Shown: piece by piece, positions 35,254-44,767 of the stretch
Numbering within the stretch: the first letter of the stretch is position 1
Layout: each line of letters begins with the position of its first letter
NCBI GenBank assembly: GCA_022836615.1
Contig: MU405226.1
Span: 1 to 64,000 of the forward strand
Direction: 5' to 3'
Origin: Annulohypoxylon bovei var. microspora
Taxonomy: Eukaryota; Ascomycota; Sordariomycetes; Xylariales; Hypoxylaceae
DNA: 64,000 nucleotides
Notes under the pieces: generated by a model
What the model was told of the DNA's origin: nothing
What the model saw: only the letters and a program-made list of their open reading frames with translations
The model's database searches: none
Translations under genes and position numbers: made by a program

Positions 35254-38200
35254 ATGGCCGAACCCGTGACCCTCACACTTGAGCTCATAGGGCTGGCCAC
35301 TAAAGTTGCGGCCAGCTTCATGGAATACACGAGAAACGTGAAGGATGCCCCCAAAGTAGTGACGGCCATCGCTCTAGAGTTGAGCATACTGAAGGGTATC
35401 TTAGAGTATCTCCAGTCGAGTCTAGGAAGCGGTATAGGACTCGCAGACAAGGCGAGAGTTGCAGAATGTCTTAAAAATTGCATGGGTACATTGTCTGAGC
35501 TGGAGGAGCTTATGACACCGGCGAGTAATGACGATTCGGAATCATCAAGCTCGTCGCCGGGGAAGGTCAAGGAGTTTTACCGCTCGTTCACACCGAAAAA
35601 GCCAAATAAATTCCTCTCGCCCTATAATAAACCTCAAGACAGGATGGGTCTCAACAATCTGCTGCCGCCGTTGCAAGCACTAGGGGGTCCCGAGCAAATT
35701 ACTCACCGCTATAAAGCTGACCCGTCCAAGTTTTCTCCATCGAGAATAGCCACGCCCCCGCCTAAGAAAGCGACAATGTCTCTTCGGGCAAGAATTAAGT
35801 GGCCGCTTTTTCATCAACGCAAGGCAGAGGAGTTGCTGAAGCAGCTCGAGAGACAGAAAGGTCAGCTTAATTTAGCGATTCAGGTCGATAATTCGTAAGG
35901 CCAACTCTAGACGGTCCTATAGCTAGCTCACTAGCTAACTTCATTAAATAGTATGAATCTCAGTGGTATTAACCACACTGTAAAAGACATTGAGGCGGCA
36001 CTAGATGGTAAGATATATCTCATTCCCCCTGGGCACCATAGTGCCTTCGCTGACACTTTCTCTGGCAAACAGATGGTGGAAAGAGAAGAGTCCTGTCTTG
36101 GTTGAAGCCAAAGATTGACATGCATGAGTTCCACTGCGAACAACATGACAAGCAAGAAGACGAGACATGCGAATGGATCACTAACTCTCAGGGCTGGAGT
36201 CAGTGGCTCGACGGAGGCTCGTTCGAGCCCGGCGGCTACGAACGCTTCATATGGATATTCGGGATCCCCGGCGCCGGAAAGACGGTCCTCGCCTCGTTTC
36301 TCGTCGACGCTATCGGAGTGCACTGCCAGGCAACCGGATACTCGTTCTACTACTGTCACCACGAGCGGAACCACGACGAGACGCTCCACTTCCTCCGCTG
36401 GATCATCAGCGACTTGAGTAGACAGATCGAGCGCTTCATCCCACAAGAGCTGGAAGATCTGAGCAAGGGGGAAACTTTCAGCATCCCAGGCCTTCTGAGC
36501 TGTTTCTTGGCTATGAGCCGACGGTTCGCGCAAAGGGGCCAGCGGGTTTACATCGTGGTCGACGCCGTGGACGAGAGTCGAAAGCCGCGGGAAAGGTTTC
36601 TCGATGTGTTGATTCAAATTGGCACTGACCCGGATTTCCAGCACGTCTCACTATTGATGACGAGCCGCGAGGAGCATGACATTAGGAATGCCATGCTTAG
36701 AGACGACAACGATGACATGTCTCCGCAAGGTAGAGGGGAGGGTGTCCGGCACACGGCTATTACGATGTCGAACAGCGACGTCATGCGGGCAATACGAATG
36801 TACGTTAAGAATCAGTTTGCGAGGAACGAAAGGTTCAGACAATGGCCGACAGCTTTTAGAGAAGAGGTAGAGGAGGCGTTGGCAAGGAATGCTAGAGGGA
36901 TGTAAGTGATAAATTGCCTTAGCAGTATTCAGGAATAGTCACTAAAACCCTGCTTAGGTTCCGATGGGTCTCATGTCAGATCGATATCATCGAACGGATT
37001 TACCTAGACAGGGATCGGGTGATGGAGGCCCTCGGCAACCTGCCAGACACCCTCTTCGACACGTACGCCAGGATCCTCGAGGGTATCCCGGTAGAACAGC
37101 GCGCATTCGCCCGCACGGCTCTCGCGCTAATATGCAGCAACACGTCCAACATCAAGAGCGCTGACGTGCTGGTCCAAGCCTCGCTGCACAACGTCCGGCA
37201 CGGCGCGATGCACATGTACGACGTGCGCATGTTGAAGGAAATCCTCGGGTGCCTGATCAAGGTGACGAACCTGCGCAAGAAGCCACAGTACATCTTCAGA
37301 CGCGACGACGACGGGATCGACCTGCAGAAAGTTGGCATCGCGCACTACACTGTGCGCGAGTTCCTCTTCTCGCCGGCCAAGGCCGACGGCAAGCAGCGGC
37401 CCGCCGGCGAGTTCGCGCTCACGGACACCGACATCCGGATGCTAGAGATGCAGGTGGTCTTCAACGGGCTGCAGCAGTGGGGCCGGAACCGGCTGCCGAA
37501 CCAGCGCATCCCCAGCCGTTACGAGGAGCACTGCCTGGAAATGAGCGACGGGGCGCTGCGCGCAGACCGCCGGAACCTGATTGTCAAGTTCGAGAGCGTG
37601 TTCGAATCGGTGCTGCCGTGCCTGGCGCCCAGCAGTGCGCACATCAAGTCGCTCACGAACGAGAGGCTACGCAGGCGCTTCACGAGGTGGCGGAAGCTGT
37701 GCGCGTTCGGGGACTGCGAGGGAACGAAGCCCGCCCGCCGCGAGACAAGCATCCTAGCAAGCCTAGTGCTACTAAGATGGCCCGAGTTCGCGCAGAAGCT
37801 GCTGCGACATGGGTCGTGGGTGCGACTGTCACCCGAGCGCAAGCACCAGATCTGGATTGACGAATTCTCCATCGACCCGTTGATCGACGACAACTTCCCG
37901 CGCACCTTCGCTAAGGGCGATCCAATTACACTGTTGCGTCTGTGCGTCTCCTGGAAGCGCATCGATTTCCTGGAGATCTTCTTCGAGGCCGGGGCCAACT
38001 TCGTTAACGAGCCTGATATTGTGTTCGTGGCCCTTCAGAATCCGTACGGCGACGACAACGGCGACGATGGGTCGACTACGGGGCAGCTCTTGAAGATGAT
38101 CCTTGAGAGAGGTGCAGATCCGAACCCCCCTGGGTACCGGTACACGCCTCTCCAGGACGCAGTACACCATCTAGAAGAAGGCTGGGTGCAGAGTCTACTT

Positions 38201-38458
38201 ATCGAGTGTCGCGATGCTAATTTGGTCGGCGCTCCTGATGGCATTCACCCGTATGATCTTGCCGACAGGCCATGGCATAAGCAGCATCCACTTGAGATAT
38301 GTCGGACGACGAAACCGATATGGCCGGAAAGCGACGGAAAAGAGGATCAGGTCGAAAAATCTAGGAAGCAGGTTGAGTTATTGCTCACGCAATATGGAGC
38401 ACGTCGACTTCTACCGACCAATGCTGTTAACCCTATTCCGTCTGTGGTTATCGATTGA
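35254..38458 (+). CDS. NLR-type STAND protein: Helo-like N domain, NACHT, ankyrin-like C terminus
   Basis: Fungal NLRs act in non-self recognition and programmed cell death. Exons: 35254-35894, 35952-36007, 36073-36901, 36958-38458, giving 1008 aa in one frame. Residues 1-210 fit a Helo-like/STAND N-terminal helical domain (EPVTLTLELIGLATKVAASF). The NACHT module starts near 250 (MHEFHCEQHDKQEDETCEWI) with Walker A GIPGAGKT at 296-303 and Walker B VYIVVDAVDES near 388-400, followed by the winged-helix-like region (LPDTLFDTYARILEGIPVEQ, then VGIAHYTVREFLFS). From about 820 there are degenerate ankyrin-like units (LLRLCVSWKRIDFLEIFFEA GANF; LLKMILERGADPN). All nucleotide-binding motifs are intact. 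Parts of exons 3 and 4 are GC-rich. Repeats are weak, so the C-terminal class is less certain. Confidence 0.9.
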
Positions 38459-38861
38459 GCTAAGTCTTAAAACTAGAAGAAGAATTTAGACGCGCGGATA
38501 GGTATTAGATGGGCTAGAAATTGGAGTGGAGGGATATGGTGAGTTTGGATATGTTTTCCCTTGCCGCAATGAAAACAGACTAGGTTTGTCTGAGTAAAAA
38601 AGGTGGTTGGCATGAGCCAAGCCATTGCATGATAGGGTAGGAAAATGTCCTATAGCATGTGATTGCGATAGGTTGAATCGATATACCTCTGCCGCCACAC
38701 TACGCGAACCCTTTCCGGCGTCATGGGCGTTTTAATGGCTTAGTCTTAGTAAATGTAAGTAAATGTAAGGGCGGGCCTACAGTATGGGCATGGTGTCACT
38801 CTTCGATCGTCCGACGGTATTGAAAAACCTCATGATGTGACCAAACTTTGTATTCGTATCC
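38459..38861. other. Convergent spacer between NLR and GPHR genes
   Basis: About 400 bp of 3' flanks of two convergent genes. Nothing else is seen apart from a small tandem taaatgtaag string near 38750. Confidence 0.5.
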
Positions 38862-40511
38862 TCATGATCGTTTCTGACCCATTTCTTCCATACCGACGTC
38901 GTCCCATTCCTCACTCCACTCGCCTATTTTCCCACCTAGCCAGATCCCTCCTGCTGTGACCACGCTTGCTAAAAGGAACCAGCCCTCGAACCACCTATCT
39001 ACGAAACCTGGTTCTAGAGCGCTTTCGAGCGCGTCGCCGACGGCGCTGCCCACCTCTTTGGGCAGATTGCTGCGTAGAAGGAGCGCGGCAGAGATCACGT
39101 AGATAGCGCTGATCTGCCCAATTAGGAGAGCCAAATTGGCCTGAGCCTGGTATAGCAGCCCGGGAGTCCACTTGGCGAAGAAATGGAATGTTTGAAGCGC
39201 ACTGTTTGCGCTCGCGAGGAGGATGACACCAGATAACAAGAATGAGATCTGTCTAGCCCATGCAATTTGGTCAAGTTTTGGATCCCAATGCTTGGCCAAG
39301 AGCCCTAGAAATCGATTAATCGGATCCGACGAGGAAAACGAAGCGGCCGGATAGTATAGCCGCCGTAAAGTAGTTAAAGTAGTCGCGATGATACGATAAA
39401 CGCAATATACGCTAAACACGTAAGTGGGTATCAAGAGAAGCTTTCCGGAAAAGGTGGCAGCGCGCGCTGAATTAGCTTGCCTTGAACGCAGCATAGATAG
39501 AGATGAAGACAAATTTGCTTCCATGGCTTCCAAACCAGCAACTTCGAGACGTAATGTGCGGATTTCCGCAGCATCACCCCCGCCTCGGATAGAACCGATG
39601 ACCTTAGTGACAAACCCACGCTTCTCGGTCGAAGACGTATCAGATACCTTGCGCAGTAGACTCTGCAGGCGATGCCGTTTGGTTATCAGCATCTCATTCG
39701 TAGCATCGAGGCCGGCTTGTTTACGAGCAACATCGGCCTCCGTCACAGGACGTCGTGATGCGCGACTTCCGAATGTATGCCACGGTGAGGATACCGAGGC
39801 GAATCCGGATAACAAGGCCATTAGTGAGATACCAATAACGCCGATGCGCTCAAGACAGGCGCGTGCTAGGGTAGCAGAGAATAGGGGCTCGACGCGAAGT
39901 TTTTCCATCCTAGCACTAGAACGCACCACCTCGCTACCTACTGGGACAAGATTTCCAAGCGACCAGAAGGCAAATATCCAAACACTAAACATAGCTAGCT
40001 GAAGTACCCAAGCAGTCCTAGGTATATGACCTTTAGAAGTGCGCTGAAAGGACCATCCCGAGCCGGTGACGAGTGATTGAAGTTCGAGAAAGGGAATCAA
40101 TACAATGAGGAGGAACAAGAGCGTTGGAACGGTGACTCGCAGAGCTAAGGCTCGGGCATAAGGGTTGACCAATTCTGATATTTCGCATAGGATTAACTCG
40201 CCCAAAACAACTGCTAAGCCAACAGTCGTACAAAAGGCGCCTTCTGCCACTCGTCTTCGTAGGGATTTGGCGCCGTGCTCAGCATGGGCTTGTTGGAGCG
40301 ATGGAGGCGCATCGGAGGGGAGGAAGTGATCTTCGCCATCGCGTGAATTTTGGACGCGCGCTAGTTGAGGGAAGATTTTTTGTGAAACTAGGATAGAGAT
40401 GAGGACAAAAGTGATGGTAAAAGGTGCCAAAGAAAGTGACAGAGACGTTGCTGAAGGCACGGCTAGACCCGGTGCCAGACAGAGGTCGTCTAGGCAGTCG
40501 GAGGATCCCAT
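38862..40511 (-). CDS. Golgi pH regulator (GPHR/GPR89 family) membrane protein
   Basis: GPHR proteins are multi-pass anion channels or regulators that keep the Golgi lumen acidic; plant relatives (GTG) were proposed as abscisic-acid receptors. Single exon, 549 aa. There are about eight to nine hydrophobic segments, e.g. APFTITFVLISILV, VTVPTLLFLLIVLIPFLELQ, WVLQLAMFSVWIFAFWSLG, and LALLIGQISAIYVISAALLL. The family-typical stretch IGVIGISLMALLSGFASVSS PWH is present, followed by a cytosolic coiled coil (KQAGLDATNEMLITKRHRLQ SLL) and the ABA_GPCR-type C-terminal half (DQIAWARQISFLLSGVILLA). Length matches the family. It is convergent with the NLR gene. An antisense frame over it (39424-40002) is a shadow. 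Confidence 0.92.
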   Translation of the reverse strand: MGSSDCLDDLCLAPGLAVPSATSLSLSLAPFTITFVLISILVSQKIFPQLARVQNSRDGEDHFLPSDAPPSLQQAHAEHGAKSLRRRVAEGAFCTTVGLAVVLGELILCEISELVNPYARALALRVTVPTLLFLLIVLIPFLELQSLVTGSGWSFQRTSKGHIPRTAWVLQLAMFSVWIFAFWSLGNLVPVGSEVVRSSARMEKLRVEPLFSATLARACLERIGVIGISLMALLSGFASVSSPWHTFGSRASRRPVTEADVARKQAGLDATNEMLITKRHRLQSLLRKVSDTSSTEKRGFVTKVIGSIRGGGDAAEIRTLRLEVAGLEAMEANLSSSLSMLRSRQANSARAATFSGKLLLIPTYVFSVYCVYRIIATTLTTLRRLYYPAASFSSSDPINRFLGLLAKHWDPKLDQIAWARQISFLLSGVILLASANSALQTFHFFAKWTPGLLYQAQANLALLIGQISAIYVISAALLLRSNLPKEVGSAVGDALESALEPGFVDRWFEGWFLLASVVTAGGIWLGGKIGEWSEEWDDVGMEEMGQKRS

Positions 40512-41126
40512 TGGAAAGCTTGGAATATTTCGAGAACGGACGGACAGACAGACGACTATGAAGGACCGAGTTGCGATGACATTCTAGCTCATTGAATAGG
40601 ATATTATTCGATACTTAAGGAGGAGTAGTAACGAATGCATTCGAAGGGGGTGGCAGTACAGATCGGCAAAAGATTGACATTGACATGTTTATTTGAGTTT
40701 GGCGATACGGAAGTTGAAACAAGAACAGAAGTGAGAAGTGATGTTGGTTTCCCCAGACAGCCCAGACCAGATGACGACTGCCGTTGACGGTAAGCCCCAC
40801 CTCGCATCCAGCCCATACTGCTAGTGCTATGTACATCCTGCCCATCAGCCACCACCGAGAAGTTCCCACTATGGAAGTTACGAATCATCGTACCTAAGTA
40901 CCTTCCTGACGGATCCGTAGTCCCATCTGTCCCATTTTTAAATATTTATGTACATATGTACCTAGCCACAGATAACAATTAAACCCCACGATGTGGCTTG
41001 AGATAAATGTGGCTTTCACCCTCAAAAAAAGTTCAATGTTAATATTCGTGATATACAGAACATATCCAAGCTATAGAATTTCCGCCATTGACACCGGGAG
41101 AGGCGTTGTAATTGCTACTCCTAAAT
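40512..41126. other. Divergent spacer GPHR/mL46
   Basis: Shared upstream region of two divergent genes, 615 bp. It contains a gtacctaagtacct string near 40890. No additional gene. Confidence 0.5.
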
Positions 41127-42273
41127 ATGGCGGCCTCAAGTAGAGGCAGCAATGCTGCCGCTGTGTTATTACGGAGTAAGTAATCTATGAGCCTTGAAAA
41201 CTACACATGCTAGTATGGATTTTATACTACCTAATAACTATACTAAATATTCTTAGGAGGACAATCCAGTATATGCGCCAGTTGCAGGAACGCCCAATTC
41301 CGGCCATATTCCTCTAGTGCTGAGGCCTCTGCGACTGCTGAAGATCAACCCAAATTCCCCGAATCGCCGTATTATCCTCCAGCAGAATACCGCATAAAAT
41401 CCGGTATCATTCTGACCCGAGCGCCTTTACTCACCCGCCCGCTTACCTCGTTCGAGAACGCATTCTTCTTCTACCAGAAACGCCTGAACGAGCGATTGGT
41501 CCTACCTTTCCGACATACCCTGTTCTTCAAGAAGGACACGGCGACAGACTTGGATTGGCGGATCAAGTTCGAGGAGCGAGGCCAGATAGTAGCGAAGGAG
41601 CTGGGCAGATACTACGCCCAGGGACGCAATGCGTGGAACGACGAGCTATTGGTAGGGAGTACACTAAGCAACGAAGAGCGGATACGGGATATCTTGCTCA
41701 AGGATGCCGAGAATCGGGTGACCGAAGATGGCGAGAAGGCGAAACCAGATGAGATCATCCCTGTTGAACGACCGATGGATAGGATTACCGAGGCAGACAA
41801 GACGAATGACGTGAGGCGGTTAGATCGAATGCTGGATAAGACACTTTACCTGATTGTCCAAGGGAGCGATGGACAGTGGCAATTCCCAACCGAGGATGTA
41901 CCAACAGACGGGAACTTACACGAGGTTCGTTAGATACAGTTTCTATCACAACGAGCTTGGTTACTAACTACAATCGCAGACCGCCAAGAAAGTTTTAGAA
42001 TCTGCGGCAGGTGTTAACATGAACACTTGGATGGTCGGCCGAGTACCAGTTGCTCGTATGATTAAGAAACCCGAGTTTAACGAGGATAAATCCTTTAAAT
42101 GGAGGGGCGAGAAGGTGTTCTTCTTGAAGGGAAGAATCCTGGCCGGTCAAGCAGATCTAAAGGGTAATAAATTGGGGCTACTTGATTTTAACTGGCTTAC
42201 AAAGGAAGAATTGACGAAGAAGTTACCAGAAGCATACTTCTACTCAGTAAGGAACATGATGGCGGATCGGTAG
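41127..42273 (+). CDS. mrpl17: Mitochondrial large-subunit ribosomal protein mL46
   Basis: A nuclear-encoded mitoribosomal protein with a Nudix-derived fold (MrpL17 in yeast, mL46 in animals). Exons: 41127-41175, 41257-41924, 41980-42273, giving 336 aa. The N terminus (MAASSRGSNAAAVLLRRGQS) is rich in Ala, Ser and Arg and fits a mitochondrial presequence. Seen: YPPAEYRIKSGIILTRAPLL, FENAFFFYQKRLNERLVLPF, KTLYLIVQGSDGQWQFPTED and a C-terminal GEKVFFLKGRILAGQADLKG. The Nudix catalytic box is absent, as expected for mL46. The exon 1 to exon 2 join was chosen because the other phase hits a stop within 23 codons. Confidence 0.93.
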
Positions 42274-42860
42274 AATGGGTGTAAATCAGGGCGTAGAGCC
42301 AACCCTCTGTATTCTACAATGCTACCAACTGTAAAAACAATGAATGTATCGTGTTGCGTTGTACATGTTAACGTGTAGTTTTCCACCAATGTTGCTTATT
42401 CCTCCACTCTATTTTGAGAACGCCAGCCAACCCACCCACCATCGAAGTATCCAAGAACCTAACCAGCACTGGGAGGGGGTTCATTGAATCTTTCAGACCC
42501 GCCAGGTATTGCATTTTCCTTGTAAGGGAAATGAAATATCGGTTAGTTCTTCCCAGTATCAATTTCCACCATTGATCTTCCAACAGAACTGAACGCCCAG
42601 ACAGTACACCAGGCGACTCCAAGCTATCAAACAGAGGTATGACCCCGTTGGTATACATGTTATCCACGGCAAATAAATGCTGATGCCGATACGACAGGTA
42701 CGTAGAGCGGCGTAATAACAACAGTAGTTCTATATCAATACTCTATCGGGTATCAGGTAAAATGTCAATCTCGTACTCTGGTGTCGTCGCCTTCACCGCG
42801 CCCCGATAGGAGAGTTTGGTCCCTTGGCGACTAATTTGGGAAGAAAAGTTTCGAACAACG

Positions 42861-42944
42861 AAGGAGCACTCGCCATTAATAAGCGAGCATTCCTCCTTGC
42901 CTCGTGAAATTGCCCGATGGCCTCTCTAACGGCCACTTCGGGCA
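42861..42944. repeat. Two adjacent stem-loops
   Basis: First: aaggag/ctcctt plus ctcgc/gcgag around a short loop (42861-42898). Second: tgcccga/tcgggca plus tggcc/ggcca around tctctaac (42911-42944). Both lie within a segment that also reads as protein on the minus strand, so they may be incidental to coding. Confidence 0.4.
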
Positions 42945-43876
42945 GAGGTTGTTCTTCTCCTAGACCTTAAAGGCCCGTGTAGTCTTTTCGATGCAGTTGA
43001 GGAACAAAACGACAACCAGGTACATGGCTTAGCCACACCTGGCTTTTCGCTCTCACAAGCGGTGCTGTATGCCGCTTAATAGACCTCGTCAATCGGCTGT
43101 CAAGTGAAATGTTAGCAATGGTTACAAATATATGATGAGTTTATACAAAAGTAGCTCTCTACCTACTTCAGGTACTTACTTTATTAAAGCACTGGGTATA
43201 TAACCCAGCACGGCACAGCAAGCAGGCGTAGAAACCGCCATTCTCGTTCTTATAAGATAGCCCGTTCTTAAATAAGACTCGCATGGAAGCCCATATATTC
43301 CAAGCTTATTAGAATCGACGACATAATTGGACCATCGAATCCCTGAGCCGTACTATTGTTGACTGCACGGTCGAGTTCGTACACGAACTTGGATGTAAAG
43401 AATTCCTCCAGGTATTGGCGATTGACGACATTAGTGTCGCCAGCTATTAAGACTCAATTACCATGAGGAAGGTGTCCCTGATGCTAAGACTGAGAAATAC
43501 TGTTTGATATACATCGGTCGATTATGTCGAAGTATTGATTTAAGGTCTCCTCATGTTGTGACGACCCCATGATACGGGACTCGTCAAGGGTATGGATCGT
43601 ATAGAAGTGACATACAGCGAAGTGCCATAGGCATATAGTCTGTCCGAAATGTAAGGGGGTATTCTTCCCCAATACCTATGCCACGCTTTCCCGGCTACTT
43701 GTAATTTTGTAGGTATACAAGCCACCTTGTGTGATTTAAAGTAATGGAATATGTCGGCTTAAGAGAAGCCCTCTTCTGAAGGACTTCTTCCATCCGTCGT
43801 TTATATCACCGGTATCCTGTTTTTGTCGTTGTCTCCTTCGACATAAACTTTATCACCGACGTAGACCCAAGGGATA

Positions 43877-43916
43877 AGGTTGCTACAGTACGAAAGCTTT
43901 CGTACTGTAGCAACCT
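43877..43916. repeat. Perfect 40-bp palindrome without spacer
   Basis: The left arm aggttgctacagtacgaaag (43877-43896) is followed at once by its exact reverse complement (43897-43916). Pairing stops abruptly at both outer edges. It sits inside the fragmentary coding region and is read through by an open minus-strand frame. Confidence 0.9.
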
Positions 43917-44400
43917 GTGTAATATGTCTGTCTTCGTAACCAGAGCTGCCAAGCTCGGCGCAATGATCCTCGACCATGCGTTCGGCTTGTATATCGAGGT
44001 AATGGTTAAAGACCTTCGCGATGTCCTTCAACCGCCACTTACGCGGCGCATTAGGCACGCGGTTAGTGCCGGCATCGTGAAACTTTTTCGAGATATGCAA
44101 GCAATATCTCTAGAAGTTAAAGTGCAAGACACTGCTCGTGCCCTGACCATCAAGGCTGATGTCTATCTCAGCCTCATCATCATTTCCTTGCTGTCCACGG
44201 GAAACAGCCTTCGCTTTATGCCGAGGCTAGATGTAGGCTCACGGTGCTGGTGCGACCGGTGGCTGTTAGCCGAGGCGGCTCTTCTAAGTGAGCGTGAGCT
44301 GTATGATCGCCGCTAGGCGAGCTAGATCCTCAATGATCTGCTGGACAATCATGCTGGTGTTGATGTACACCACAAATCTCTTATAATTAGCCTTCAGAAA

Positions 44401-44470
44401 TTCCCGAGGATTTCTCGGGAATTCTAACTTAATGAGGAGTTAGTGGCTACTCACTCTTCGAGTGAAGGTA
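44401..44470. repeat. Three consecutive hairpins
   Basis: Stem ttcccgag/ctcgggaa around a 5-nt loop (44401-44421), stem ctaact/agttag (44424-44443), and ctac..tcactc/gagtga..gtag around ttc (about 44446-44470). The segment has no obvious coding frame and lies between two coding-like blocks. Confidence 0.5.
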
Positions 44471-44767
44471 GTCAATAACTAAATTTGTTAAAAGAGACTC
44501 GGTCGGTTTAACTATACTGTCAAACGGAAAGGCAGTACTAGGAAATAATCCTAGATATTATAAGCCTTGTAGACCGTCCAGGTGTGTCTCTTATGCTTGT
44601 CACCGATGTACAACTTTGTCCATTCGCAGCCCCAGTCAAAGAGAATACTGGCAGGTCTCTTGTTAGGCTCATATAGTCCTCTGAAACGATCGTATACAAC
44701 ATTGCCGGTACGGCCAATGCCAAAGAGACGGGACGCAATATCGTATTTGGCGTCAGGTAGAAAAGGA

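Larger units (their letters stand above)
42368..44765 (-). pseudogene. Unrecognised fragmentary coding region (decayed gene or missed exons)
   Basis: Several minus-strand segments read as plausible protein but do not join into one clean frame. From upstream to downstream: about 44795-44551 (GIYPFRNPFLPDAKYDIASR, then FDWGCEWTKLYIGDKHKRHT); about 44225-43801 (EAEIDISLDGQGTSSVLHFN, broken by TAG at 44110-44112, then PNAPRKWRLKDIAKVFNHYL); about 43445-43180 (NRQYLEEFFTSKFVYELDRA, then NENGGFYACLLCRAGLYTQC, ending at a GT donor at 43179); 42959-42830 (PEVAVREAIGQFHEARRNAR, then MASAPSLFETFLPKLVAKG) after an AG acceptor at 42960; and 42800-42368, broken by TAG at 42743-42745. No family was recognised. 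It could be a multi-exon gene with poorly seen exons, a decayed gene, or an element remnant. The two in-frame stops favour decay. Confidence 0.4.

Noticed and set aside
37249..37860. Alternative plus-strand frame of 203 codons within the NLR gene
   Set aside because: Arg/Ala-rich shadow in a GC-rich exon; the NLR frame is continuous through it.
39424..40002. Plus-strand frame of 192 codons over the GPHR gene
   Set aside because: Shadow frame without motif; the minus-strand frame is a clear membrane protein family.
42861..42944. tRNA or structured ncRNA gene
   Set aside because: Stem-loops do not form a cloverleaf, no T-loop consensus is present, and the segment also reads as protein on the minus strand.
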